Origin: Chloroflexi bacterium bin20
Lineage (GTDB): Bacteria; Chloroflexota; Anaerolineae; Aggregatilineales; Phototrophicaceae
Reading direction: 5' to 3'
Assembly (NCBI GenBank): GCA_002238485.1
Contig: MPMG01000011.1
Span: 62,001-126,000, forward strand
DNA: 64,000 nucleotides
The notes under the pieces were generated by a model. The model was not told the DNA's origin, did not search any database, and worked only from the letters and a program-made list of their open reading frames with translations. Of the stretch, positions 35,919-44,454 are shown one piece after another; the stretch's first letter is position 1; each line of letters opens with the position of its first letter. A program made the translations under genes and the position numbers.

Positions 35919-37157
35919 ATGACGCGCACCCGCCGCCTGCTCAGCGCTGTTTATCTTGGGCATTTGACCAACGACATCTTCTCGTCCATGCCGCCGGTGC
36001 TGCTGACTTTCTTGGCGGCCAGCATCCTGCCCATGAGCAACATCCAGATCGGGCTGGTCGTCAGCCTGTCGCAGTTGCTGGGCGCCTTGACGCAGCCATT
36101 TTTTGGCATGCGCGCCGACCGCACTGGCGGACGCCGGCTCGGGTCGCTGGGCTTGGCATTCAATGTCTTTATGTTCACGCTATCGGTGGCTCTGGCGGCG
36201 GCCACACGCCAATATTGGTTGATGTTCGTGCCCATGGTGATCGCCAGCATCGGCAGCGGCGCATTGCATCCGGTGGGCGCATTGCACTCGGCAGAAGCCG
36301 TGCCGCGGCGCTCGGCATTTAACATGGCCTGCTTCTTCTTGATGGGGCAGATGGGTTTGGCGCTGGGCCCGGCTATTGCGGGCATCTTGCTGGATGCCGC
36401 CAACCCCAACCTGCCCGGCAACATGGGCGCGCTGGTGGGCTTGCCGTATTTCACGGGCGGCGGCGATGTAAGTCCCATCATCGCGCTGTCTGTGCTGAGC
36501 ATCCCGGCTGTTCTGCTGATGTTCACCAGCATCCCCAAGACGCATGAACACCACGCCGAGCAGAGCAAGCGCAAGTCGGAACGAGAAAATGACGCGCGCG
36601 AGCATTTCCCGCTATTCGCCTTTGTCGTGCTGGGCTTGATCGTGCTGCTGCGCGGATTAGGGCAGCAGGGCTCGGTGGCATTTGTGCCACTGCTCTTTGA
36701 ACAAAAAGGCTGGGACCCGGCCGCGTATGGCACGATAACCAGCTCCTACTGGATCGCCTCTGCCATTTCGGGCTTGGTCTTTGGGCGGCTGGCGGATCGC
36801 TTCGATCGACGCCTGGTGATGATGCTGAGCATGCTGGCGTCTGCGCCGGCCTTCTTTCTGCTGCCGGCCTACGAAGGCGCATTCGCCTTTCTTCTGGCGA
36901 TCGCGGCTGGCGGCTTGTCGGGTGGCGCGCACAGTTTGATCGTGGTGATGGCGCAAGATCTGATTCCACTGCGCAAGGGCTTTGCATCGGGCGCGATTTT
37001 GGGTTTCATCTTCGGCACGGGCGCGATCGGCTCGCTGGTCATCGGCGCGCTTTCCGACCAGATCGGACTGGCGCAAACCTTCCAGATCGTGGCGGCTGTC
37101 ATCGCGCTGGCGGGCTTGCTGAGTCTGCTGTTGCCGCGGAAGAGGCTGGCGAGCTAA
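35919..37157 (+). CDS. MFS transporter (fosmidomycin resistance-like)
   Basis: A 412-residue 12-helix major facilitator. The first helix starts YLGHLTNDIFSSM, and the loop 2-3 motif FGMRADRTGGRRL, together with SIGSGALHPVGAL in helix 4, is close to the Fsr-like branch that exports fosmidomycin or handles sugars. A long charged cytoplasmic loop lies near residues 207-230. The upstream region is shared with the PIG-L gene, and TATCAT at 35883-35888 may be its -10. Export of a small molecule is likely, but the substrate is unknown. Confidence 0.82.
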   Translation: MTRTRRLLSAVYLGHLTNDIFSSMPPVLLTFLAASILPMSNIQIGLVVSLSQLLGALTQPFFGMRADRTGGRRLGSLGLAFNVFMFTLSVALAAATRQYWLMFVPMVIASIGSGALHPVGALHSAEAVPRRSAFNMACFFLMGQMGLALGPAIAGILLDAANPNLPGNMGALVGLPYFTGGGDVSPIIALSVLSIPAVLLMFTSIPKTHEHHAEQSKRKSERENDAREHFPLFAFVVLGLIVLLRGLGQQGSVAFVPLLFEQKGWDPAAYGTITSSYWIASAISGLVFGRLADRFDRRLVMMLSMLASAPAFFLLPAYEGAFAFLLAIAAGGLSGGAHSLIVVMAQDLIPLRKGFASGAILGFIFGTGAIGSLVIGALSDQIGLAQTFQIVAAVIALAGLLSLLLPRKRLAS

Positions 37158-37267
37158 GCCGCCTTGGTCTCCATCCCGATTTGGGGGACCAAAGGGCGCT
37201 TTCAAAAAAAACGGGGGTTGCAGGGAGCGGAAGGCGGTTACATCTGCCCGCGCCGCGCCGAATGTGG

Positions 37268-37273
37268 TTAAAT
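37268..37273 (+). promoter_or_regulatory. -10 element placed for a leaderless transcript
   Basis: TTAAAT ends 6 bases before the ATG at 37280, leaving no room for an untranslated leader or ribosome site. Confidence 0.4.
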
Positions 37274-37279
37274 GCAGCC

Positions 37280-38476
37280 ATGTCCAAGCTGCTTTACATC
37301 TCGCTGATGCGCCTGCCCACAGAAAAAGCGCACGGCAGCCAGATCATGCAGAATTGCGAAGCCTTCGCCGAGGCCGGCTGCCAGGTGACGCTGTGGGTGG
37401 CCCGCCGCTGGAATACGCGCGAGATGCGCAAGATCGGCGATCCATACGACTGGTACGGAGTCCAGCCCAGCTTCCGCATTCGCCGCGTTCCCTGCATCGA
37501 CCTTTTCCCGCTTTTCCCCGCCGAAAGCGCCGCCTCGCGCATCGCCTTTTATGTGCAGGCGCTATCGTATGCGCTGGTCTGTGCCTTGATGCTGCTGTTT
37601 TCACGCGCCGATATCTATTACAGCCGCGATGAAATCCTCGTGTGGCTGTTGGGCTGGCTGAAACCGCAGCGAAACATCGCTTATGAAGCGCATCTCTTTC
37701 CGCCAGCTGGAAGAGGCGCAGCCTGGCAGCAGCGCGCCACCAGCAGCGCCGGCAGCGTGATCGCCATCACCGAGTCGCTGCGCCGCGACTTGATCGCCAA
37801 TCGGCGCGCCAGCCCCCAGCGAAGCATCACCGCGCACGATGGCATCCGCCGCGCCCGCTATGTCGACTTGCCGCCGCAGTCCACCGCTCGTCAAGCAATC
37901 GGCTGGGATGAAAAGGCCTTCATCGTCGGTTATGTCGGACGCCTGCAAATGATCGGCATGGACAAAGGCGTCGCCAGCCTGGTCGAAGCCCTGGCTGCTG
38001 TGCCGGGCGCGCACCTGGCGCTGGTGGGCGGACCCGAGGAAATGGCGGAGTCGCTGCGCGAACGCTGGATTGGGCTGGGTCTGCCGCGACAGCATTTTTT
38101 GTACACCGGGCAGGTGCCGCCGGCAGCTGTGCCACAGTATCTACGCGCATTTGATGTTTGCGCCATGCCGCACCCGGCCACTGCCCAATTCGCCAACTAC
38201 ACTTCGCCACTCAAACTCTTTGAATACATGGCAGCGGGTCGCGCCATCGTCGCTTCGGATTTGGCGTCGTGGGCGGATGTGTTGAACCAGGAAGAGACAG
38301 CGCTGCTGCCGCCGCCCGGCGATACCGAAGCCTGGTCGAATGCCATCATGCGACTGTGCGATAACCTGGCGCTGCGCAGGCGTCTGGGCGCTGCCGCGCG
38401 AGAAAAGGCGCTGGCGCACTATTCCTGGGATGCTCGCGCAGCGCGGATTTTGGCGCATATTGGGCGAAACGGCTGA
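37280..38476 (+). CDS. Glycosyltransferase family 4
   Basis: A 398-residue GT-B fold glycosyltransferase. The N-terminal half begins KLLYISLMRLPTEKAHG, and the C-terminal half has VGYVGRLQ near 213-220 and the donor-binding SPLKLFEYMAAGRAIVASD near 308-328, where Glu315 is the conserved acidic residue. A hydrophobic segment near 92-113 could associate with the membrane. The substrate is probably a nucleotide sugar used for surface glycan or glycolipid. It stands alone, not in a polysaccharide cluster. ATG 37280 was chosen because it follows a -10 and begins the Rossmann strand. Confidence 0.85.
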   Translation: MSKLLYISLMRLPTEKAHGSQIMQNCEAFAEAGCQVTLWVARRWNTREMRKIGDPYDWYGVQPSFRIRRVPCIDLFPLFPAESAASRIAFYVQALSYALVCALMLLFSRADIYYSRDEILVWLLGWLKPQRNIAYEAHLFPPAGRGAAWQQRATSSAGSVIAITESLRRDLIANRRASPQRSITAHDGIRRARYVDLPPQSTARQAIGWDEKAFIVGYVGRLQMIGMDKGVASLVEALAAVPGAHLALVGGPEEMAESLRERWIGLGLPRQHFLYTGQVPPAAVPQYLRAFDVCAMPHPATAQFANYTSPLKLFEYMAAGRAIVASDLASWADVLNQEETALLPPPGDTEAWSNAIMRLCDNLALRRRLGAAAREKALAHYSWDARAARILAHIGRNG

Positions 38477-38518
38477 GCCCTCCACTCCGAGAATTGGCGC
38501 AACTTTGGCCAGTTATGC

Positions 38519-38524
38519 TATAAT
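38519..38524 (+). promoter_or_regulatory. TATAAT -10 element of the SH3b-protein gene
   Basis: A consensus TATAAT stands 31 bases before the ATG at 38556, with TTGGCG (38494-38499) 19 bases upstream as a weak -35. A GGAGGAA ribosome site follows at 38544-38550. Confidence 0.55.
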
Positions 38525-38555
38525 CGACGCAGATAATAAACGCGGAGGAATTCTC

Positions 38556-39413
38556 ATGAGATATGCACTCGCCTTGTTACTGGCGCTGATTTTGGCGCTG
38601 AGTTCTCTTGCGCAAAACAGCTACATGATCCGCCTGGATGCCGAAGCGAACCTGCGCGAGTCGTGGAGTCTGGACAGTGACTTGGTAGCCCGTGTGCCAC
38701 AGGGTACGCGACTGAATGTGCTCAAACATTTCAATCGCTGGCTGAAAGTGTCGTATGAAGGCAGCGAATTGTGGCTGGCTGATTGGGTGATGCACACCCG
38801 TTTGAGTGATGACGAAATGCTGCAGCCAGACCTGCCGCCTGCACCCGCCCAGCTTATGTTGCCGCCCATGATTCACATGATCCGTCTGAATACCGAAGCC
38901 AACCTGCGTGATCAGCACAGCCTGGACAGCGATATTGTTGGCAGTGTGCCCGAGGGAACGCTGCTGACGGTGATGGAAGAGTTCAATCGCTGGTTTAAAG
39001 TCATGCATGACGGCAACGAAGGTTGGCTGGCTGCCTGGGTGATGCACACGCGCCTGACTGACGAAGAAGTTAGCGATTTGTTGATGCCGCCGCCGCCGAC
39101 CATAATGTATGTGGACAACTGCTGCCAGCTGGGGCAAGAATGCGACACGGACGAGCAATGGGAGGGCGGCTACAAAGACTTCCTGGCTGGCCTGTGCCTG
39201 CCGCCGGCCGACACCGATGAAGTGATCTATGACTATCCGCCTATCGCGACCATAATGGACAACTGCTGCCTGCTGGGGCGCAGCTGTGAAAACGAGGACG
39301 ACTGGCAGAATGGCTACTATGACTTCGTGAGGGATATGTGCGGCATGTCCATGATGATGAGCATGTCCGACATGTCCGACATGTCGATGGACTCGATGAT
39401 GATGCCCGGCTAG
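38556..39413 (+). CDS. Secreted double SH3b protein with Cys-repeat region and Met/Ser-rich tail
   Basis: A 285-residue exported protein. Residues 1-19 form a signal peptide. Two bacterial SH3 domains follow at about 25-83 and 109-167, each starting MIRL[DN][AT]EANLR and ending WVMHTRL. Two short cysteine repeats DNCC-x-LG-x4-C lie at 187-196 and 235-244, each with a W-x2-GY-x-DF tail. The last 24 residues are almost only Met, Ser and Asp (MSMSDMSDMSMDS). SH3b domains usually bind peptidoglycan or peptides. The methionine-rich tail could bind copper. The start is fixed by GGAGGAA and TATAAT upstream. No family covers the whole protein. Confidence 0.8.
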   Translation: MRYALALLLALILALSSLAQNSYMIRLDAEANLRESWSLDSDLVARVPQGTRLNVLKHFNRWLKVSYEGSELWLADWVMHTRLSDDEMLQPDLPPAPAQLMLPPMIHMIRLNTEANLRDQHSLDSDIVGSVPEGTLLTVMEEFNRWFKVMHDGNEGWLAAWVMHTRLTDEEVSDLLMPPPPTIMYVDNCCQLGQECDTDEQWEGGYKDFLAGLCLPPADTDEVIYDYPPIATIMDNCCLLGRSCENEDDWQNGYYDFVRDMCGMSMMMSMSDMSDMSMDSMMMPG

Positions 39414-39511
39414 ACAGGCATCGCTTTCCGATGCAACACATGCCCGACGCCAGCAGCAGGCTCGTGGTGATGCTGCCAAGCTGATCGCCGCGCTGCCAAC
39501 TTTTTGCGTCT

Positions 39512-39545
39512 CCCCCCGCTAGCAAGAGATTCTTGGGGGGAGAGC
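39512..39545. repeat. Variant of the family A hairpin
   Basis: TCTCCCCCC and GGGGGGAGA form a 9-base-pair stem, but the loop (GCTAGCAAGAGATTCTT) differs from the usual AAAG. It may serve as a terminator after the SH3b gene. A shorter hairpin GCATCG-CTTTC-CGATGC lies at 39418-39434. Confidence 0.5.
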
Positions 39546-39628
39546 ATCGCTGTGAGCAGCGCTCTCATGGCGAAAGTCGATCGCGACCGTTGTGTTGATC
39601 CTGTCTTACGGATCGTCGGGGTTGTCGC

Positions 39629-39656
39629 TTGCGCTTTGCTACAAATGTTCTATACT
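39629..39656 (+). promoter_or_regulatory. Promoter of the FRG two-gene unit
   Basis: TTGCGC (39629-39634) and TATACT (39651-39656) lie 16 bases apart, 31 bases before the ATG at 39688. Both hexamers are identical to those of the GH32 promoter. Confidence 0.5.
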
Positions 39657-39687
39657 TGAACATAAATCAAGCCAGCGCGAGGCAGTC

Positions 39688-39822
39688 ATGAACCGACAGA
39701 AGCCGCCCAAGGGCATCGAATGGACGCGAATCCGGCATGCCGATGGCAGCGAGTTGCCTGAGACTATACAGCTACATAGCCTGGCTGAGCTACATTGGGT
39801 GAGATTTGAGCAAAGTGTATGA
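39688..39822 (+). CDS. 44-residue protein preceding the FRG gene
   Basis: A small basic-to-neutral protein starting MNRQKPPKGIEWTRIRHADG. The ATG is preceded by GAGG at a normal distance and by a promoter. Its stop overlaps the start of the FRG gene as ATGA, the classic sign of coupled translation, so it is unlikely to be a chance frame. No family is recognised. It could be an antitoxin, a regulator or a leader for the larger protein. The frame is open upstream to 39592, but that part includes the promoter. Confidence 0.55.
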   Translation: MNRQKPPKGIEWTRIRHADGSELPETIQLHSLAELHWVRFEQSV

Positions 39823-40799
39823 GTGACGGAACTGATAACGAAAAGAATGATCTATTTGAAGAAGTGAATGTTCGGTGCGAGACGGCTTTGGAATTCTTGG
39901 ACAATCTTGACCTGTCACACCCAAGATGGACTCGGGATAATTGGATTTTCCGCGGCCAAAACGACGCCCGTTGGGAACTTACGCCAAGCCTTTTTCGCGA
40001 ATGGGACAGCAACACAAATCCAGGATATGAATTCGCTCTTATAAGGTTGTTCATTAGCAACGCTAACCTTGCAAACTTGCCTATCCCTAACAATTCCTTA
40101 GGTTACTTCTCCAATGAGAGTAAGCCCACAAGACGTTATCTATCAACTGGACTGATGTATGACTTTTCGCACGTAGTATTCGCGATTGCCCAGCACTCAG
40201 GTGTCCCCACTCGGTTGCTGGACTTCACGCATGATCCACTCATTGCCGCCTATTTTGCTACGGACTTCACGAATCTGTACCAGAGCTTGGGTATTAGCTC
40301 CCAACAGTTGGCAGAGTACTTCCGACAGAGTGTGGATTGCTTAGTTTACGACGGTGATCTTCAGGAGACCGTAAGAGAGCTTGCGATGAGAGTGCAATAC
40401 GGTTATGATTCGTTGCCTTCAGAAATTGCAGTTTGGGCTGTCCAAGCTCAAGACTTGATCCACAATACATCCATTGATCTGCTCGAACATCCGTTTATGG
40501 AAATTCTCCCTCTGCGGATGCAAAAGGGACTGTTTATATGCGAAACTGAGTATGAAGAACCTGGTGTACAAACCGGGAAAGGCTGGCAATCACTCGACTC
40601 GAAATTGACGCGTCTAATTGATGACGATGGAATCTACAAGTTAATGATGCCGTATTCGGAGGCTGAGGCCTTGCGTGAACTGCTGATCAAGCGACGAGTC
40701 TACCCTGCTGTAGTCACACCATCGTACGAGGCGGTTGCTAAACAGACTGTGGAATTCGCCAACGAAGTGTACAGGTACAGTCCTGATCAGTCAGGATAG
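39819..40799 (+). CDS. FRG-domain protein
   Basis: A 326-residue protein with an N-terminal FRG domain: NWIFRGQNDARWELTPSLFR at 41-60 and QHSGVPTRLLDFTHDP at 125-140, followed by LIAAYFA. FRG domains are found in bacterial and phage accessory loci, and some relatives are thought to be ADP-ribosyltransferase-like, though activity is not generally shown. The C-terminal half has no assigned domain. The gene is visibly A+T richer than its neighbours and is coupled by ATGA to the 44-residue gene, which fits a transferred toxin- or defence-like module. It is convergent with the P-type ATPase gene. Confidence 0.8.
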   Translation: MSDGTDNEKNDLFEEVNVRCETALEFLDNLDLSHPRWTRDNWIFRGQNDARWELTPSLFREWDSNTNPGYEFALIRLFISNANLANLPIPNNSLGYFSNESKPTRRYLSTGLMYDFSHVVFAIAQHSGVPTRLLDFTHDPLIAAYFATDFTNLYQSLGISSQQLAEYFRQSVDCLVYDGDLQETVRELAMRVQYGYDSLPSEIAVWAVQAQDLIHNTSIDLLEHPFMEILPLRMQKGLFICETEYEEPGVQTGKGWQSLDSKLTRLIDDDGIYKLMMPYSEAEALRELLIKRRVYPAVVTPSYEAVAKQTVEFANEVYRYSPDQSG

Positions 40800-40830
40800 A
40801 TTACCAAGACATCGCTTTTTGCGGTACATA

Positions 40831-40858
40831 CGCACTGCATTGTCGTCTCTGTGGTTAC
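40831..40858 (+). repeat. Family C dispersed repeat
   Basis: CGCACTGCATTGTCGTCTCT followed by GTGGTTAC parallels the element at 34893-34919. It occupies the short gap between the FRG and P-type ATPase genes. Confidence 0.4.
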
Positions 40859-43326
40859 TCTTCCCGATCCGGACTCAGCAGCTCCCAAAATCGCTCCAGC
40901 AAATAGCGATAGCGCAGCCCATGCCCGACCAGCGCCATCGTCAGTGAGAAGAGCCCGCCGATTGCCAATATGATCAACGTGCCAGTACCGCCATCCCAGA
41001 GCGGCGGACTGAATTCGAACAGGGCTGGATAGGCAACCATCGCCAAGATGGTCGCTACTGTCAGCAGGCTGCTCAATAGCGCGATTCGCCAGTGCTGGAC
41101 GAAAGTGCGCGGCTGGTACACATCAATGCCCTGCACTTGCCAGGTGATCAGCAAACCATAGAGCGCGACCATGATGGTGATGGCAGAGCGCGTCAGCTGC
41201 AAATCGCCTTCACTGCCCAGCCAGGCAAGCAGATAGAGCACGGTCATCATGACTGCGGCGATGAAGCCCATGGTGAAGATGTAATCCATCACATCGCTGC
41301 GGAAGCGCTTGATCTGCTTGGGGCGCAGCCAACCAAACGCGATGAACGTGGCCGGCAGATTGACCGTGCCAAAGGTCGCCCAGCTGATCTGCACCGGCGT
41401 GATGGGGAAGGGCAGCGCCATGAAGGCAATGAAAATGAATAGCGCGACCATGTAAAAATTGCGCACCAGGAAGAGCTTCATCGTGCCAAAAATCGTCTGT
41501 GTGGTGGCTTTGCCTTCGCCAAACGCGCGCGGCAACGTCGACATGGCGTTGTTCAGCAGCACGATATCCGCCACATCCTTGCTGATCTGCGCGCCATCGT
41601 TCATCACAATGGCCAGGTCGGCCGCCTTCAGAGCCGGCACATCGTTGACGCCGTCGCCTACCATCGCCACATAGTCGCCATTCGCTCGCAGCGCCGTCAC
41701 GATTCGCTGCTTGGTATCGGGATCAATGCGCGCAAAAACATGACTCTCGGCGACCGCGCTGGCCAATTCGCCTTCGGCCATGGCATCTAGCTCGTGCCCG
41801 CTGTAGGCACGCGCGCCAATGTCCATGCCAGCCGCCTGGGCGATCGCTCGCACCGTCTCCAGGTTGTCGCCGCTGATGACCTTGAGCGTCAGTCCCTCAG
41901 CGCGGAAGGCTGCCAGCGTGTCTTGGATGTCGCTGCGGATTTGGTCGCTCATCACGATCAGCGCCAGCGGCTGCAAATCCCAGGCGACGCTGCCTTTTGT
42001 GACATCGGGCACTTCCGCCGTCTGCGCAAAGGCCAGCACGCGCAGGCCATCTTGCGAAAGCTGCTCGGCTGTATAGGCCTGGGGATGGTCGGCGGGCAGC
42101 AATCGTTCGGGCGCGCCCAGCAGCAGCGTCCTCTCGGGCAGGCAGATAGCCGACCACTTGCGGGCCGAGCTGAAAGGGATCTCGCTGAGCTTTTCTGGCA
42201 CAGCGACTGCTTGCTGGCTGTCGGCGATATGCTGCGCGATGGCTTGGGCGGTGTTGTTGTGATGCGCCATATTTTCCAGCGCAATGTGCAGGTCGCGCAG
42301 GATTTCCGCTTCGTCTGCCGCGCCGATGGGCATGATCTCATCGACAGCTAGCTTGTTCTGCGTCAGGGTGCCGGTTTTGTCAAAGCAGAGCGCCGTCGCG
42401 TTGGCCAGCGATTCTACCGCGTTGACGCGCTGAATGAGCGTCTGCTGCCTACTGATTTTCACCGCGCCGATGGTTAGCGACAAAATGGCGACCAGCACCA
42501 ATCCCTGCGGCACCAGGCTGGTGGTAAAGACAACCGCGTTGCGCACGATATCCAGCAGGGCGCTGTCGATCAGGTAGCCAGTGACGAAGATCATCGGCAC
42601 AAAAACTATCATCAGGACGACAGCTACTTCGACCGTTATATCGATTTTGATTTGTGTGGGCGTCTTCACCAGCTTGTATTGCTTGGCGATTGCCGAAAGG
42701 CGGTTGATCTGGCTGTTTGCGCCGACGTGGGTGGCACGCATGATGCCCGTGCCCGCCGTGCAAAAGGAACCCGAAAGCGCGCGGTCATCTGGCGCTTTGG
42801 CGATCGCGTCCGACTCGCCCGTCAGCTGCGATTCATCCAGTTCCAGCGAGTCGACATGCAGCACGATGCCATCGACAACCAGACGGTCGCCGGGCTGGAT
42901 GTGAATGATCTCGTCTATGACAACTTCGCGCATGGGCACATCGACCCAGCTGCCATCGCGCCGGCAGCGCACGGTTTGTTCAGCCAGCGCCGCCAATTGA
43001 TCGAGTTGCCGCTTGGCGTTGAACTCTTGCACCATGCCGAAGAAGGTATTGCTGACCACGCTGAAGCCGGCGAAGATGGCTGTTGCATAATCGCCCATGG
43101 CCACCACCCCCACCAGCATGCTGCCCAGCACCAGGTTAAACAGATTGAGCACATTGTCGCGGAAGATGTCCCAATAGCTGCGTCCGACCCGCGATTCATA
43201 GTCGTTGCTTTCGCCGCGCTGGATGCGCTGCTGGATCTCGGCGCTGCTGAGGCTGGGGATGGCTTGCTGCTGCTGGCGGGTGCGCTGCATGCGGAGCTGC
43301 TGACCGTATTTGTGGCGTCTGAGCAT
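40855..43326 (-). CDS. P-type cation ATPase, CtpE-like
   Basis: An 823-residue ion pump. Actuator motif LTGES ends at residue 172, the phosphorylated Asp316 is in FDKTGTLTQN, and the hinge MVGDGVNDVPALK is near 560-572. There are ten predicted helices. The helix 4 signature, PEGL in calcium and related pumps, reads SLVPQGLVLVAI here, so the ion-binding glutamate is replaced by glutamine. Overall it resembles mycobacterial CtpE, a calcium-uptake ATPase. No heavy-metal N-terminal domain is present. The ion is likely calcium or another alkaline-earth cation, but the E-to-Q change leaves this open. Confidence 0.85.
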   Translation of the reverse strand: MLRRHKYGQQLRMQRTRQQQQAIPSLSSAEIQQRIQRGESNDYESRVGRSYWDIFRDNVLNLFNLVLGSMLVGVVAMGDYATAIFAGFSVVSNTFFGMVQEFNAKRQLDQLAALAEQTVRCRRDGSWVDVPMREVVIDEIIHIQPGDRLVVDGIVLHVDSLELDESQLTGESDAIAKAPDDRALSGSFCTAGTGIMRATHVGANSQINRLSAIAKQYKLVKTPTQIKIDITVEVAVVLMIVFVPMIFVTGYLIDSALLDIVRNAVVFTTSLVPQGLVLVAILSLTIGAVKISRQQTLIQRVNAVESLANATALCFDKTGTLTQNKLAVDEIMPIGAADEAEILRDLHIALENMAHHNNTAQAIAQHIADSQQAVAVPEKLSEIPFSSARKWSAICLPERTLLLGAPERLLPADHPQAYTAEQLSQDGLRVLAFAQTAEVPDVTKGSVAWDLQPLALIVMSDQIRSDIQDTLAAFRAEGLTLKVISGDNLETVRAIAQAAGMDIGARAYSGHELDAMAEGELASAVAESHVFARIDPDTKQRIVTALRANGDYVAMVGDGVNDVPALKAADLAIVMNDGAQISKDVADIVLLNNAMSTLPRAFGEGKATTQTIFGTMKLFLVRNFYMVALFIFIAFMALPFPITPVQISWATFGTVNLPATFIAFGWLRPKQIKRFRSDVMDYIFTMGFIAAVMMTVLYLLAWLGSEGDLQLTRSAITIMVALYGLLITWQVQGIDVYQPRTFVQHWRIALLSSLLTVATILAMVAYPALFEFSPPLWDGGTGTLIILAIGGLFSLTMALVGHGLRYRYLLERFWELLSPDREE

Positions 43327-43458
43327 TATACGCGTCCACGCCCGAAAAGATGCAGGGGCTTAAATTTCGGACCGAGGAGATAGACCGCGATCACGCTAGA
43401 TTCGCCCTTTGGCGCGCGCTGTGCTTAAATCGTGGCGCGCCAACAAGGAGACCTGTTC

Positions 43459-44454
43459 ATGATCCAGATCGCAGAATTTTTGCCGCCCACTTATTCGCAG
43501 CTTTGGGACCTGGTCGCACAATGCGGCGTCCGGCATGTTGTCGGCGCGTTGGGCTTCGAGACTGCCTTTGATGGCGAGCCGCCCTGGAGCTATGCGCCGC
43601 TGCTGCGCACGAAAAACGCTTATGAAGACCGTGGCTTTACGCTGTCTGTCATCGAGAGTCGACCGCCGCTGACCCAGGCCAAGCTCGGCTTGCCGGGGCG
43701 CGATGCCGAGATCGACACCGTCTGCGAACTCATCGAGAATATGGGACGGCTGGGCATTGAAGTGTGGTGCTACGAGTGGATGGCGGTGATGAATTGGGTG
43801 CGCACAACGACGACGCTTCCTTCGCGGGGCGGCGCGCTGGTGACGGCTTATGATCATGCGCAGATGGCAGACGCGCCCCTGACCGACTATGGTGAAGTCA
43901 GCGAGACGCAACTGTGGGAAAGCTTGCATTATTTCCTGGAACGCGTGTTGCCGGTGGCCGAGGCGGCGGGCGTGAAATTGGCCATGCACCCGGACGACCC
44001 GCCCTTGTCGCCCATCCGCGGCATCGGACGCATCATGCGCAGCGTCGACAACTTCGCGCGGCTGCTGCAGCTTGTGCCCAGCGAGATGAATGGCATCGCG
44101 CTTTGCCAAGGCAACTTCACGTTGATGACTGACGACCTGCCCGCAGTCATCCGCCGTTTTGGCGACAAGGTCTTTTTCGTGCACATGCGCGATGTGGCTG
44201 GCAGGCCGCAGCGCTTTCAAGAGACATTTCACGATGCCGGCCAGTCGGACATGGTGGCTTGCATGCGCGCCTATCGCGCTATCGGCTTTGCTGGCGTGCT
44301 GCGCCCCGATCATGTGCCGACCATGGCTGGCGACGACAACCAGCAGGCTGGCTATTCGGCGATCGGGCGGCTCTTCGCTATCGGGTATCTCAAAGGCATA
44401 CGCGAGGCAGTCTATGGCGACTCAGAAGGACCAGTTTCGTCCGGCGCGTCGTGA
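43459..44454 (+). CDS. uxuA: Mannonate dehydratase
   Basis: A 331-residue metal enzyme converting D-mannonate to 2-keto-3-deoxy-gluconate in hexuronate breakdown. UxuA-type TIM-barrel marks are MHPDDPP with metal-site His, GIALCQGNFT with the cysteine ligand, VFFVHMRDV and VLRPDHVPTM near the end. AAGGAG lies 8 bases before ATG 43459, which is preferred over an in-frame start 9 codons upstream. No other uxu gene adjoins it, so its partners are elsewhere. The 3' end overlaps the convergent DHA2 transporter gene by 43 bases. Confidence 0.9.
   Translation: MIQIAEFLPPTYSQLWDLVAQCGVRHVVGALGFETAFDGEPPWSYAPLLRTKNAYEDRGFTLSVIESRPPLTQAKLGLPGRDAEIDTVCELIENMGRLGIEVWCYEWMAVMNWVRTTTTLPSRGGALVTAYDHAQMADAPLTDYGEVSETQLWESLHYFLERVLPVAEAAGVKLAMHPDDPPLSPIRGIGRIMRSVDNFARLLQLVPSEMNGIALCQGNFTLMTDDLPAVIRRFGDKVFFVHMRDVAGRPQRFQETFHDAGQSDMVACMRAYRAIGFAGVLRPDHVPTMAGDDNQQAGYSAIGRLFAIGYLKGIREAVYGDSEGPVSSGAS

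Noticed and set aside
37164-37192. Hairpin TTGGTC...GACCAA after the MFS gene as a terminator
   Set aside because: The stem is good, but the downstream tract on the plus strand is A and not T, so it is not a standard terminator for that gene; for the minus strand no gene ends here.
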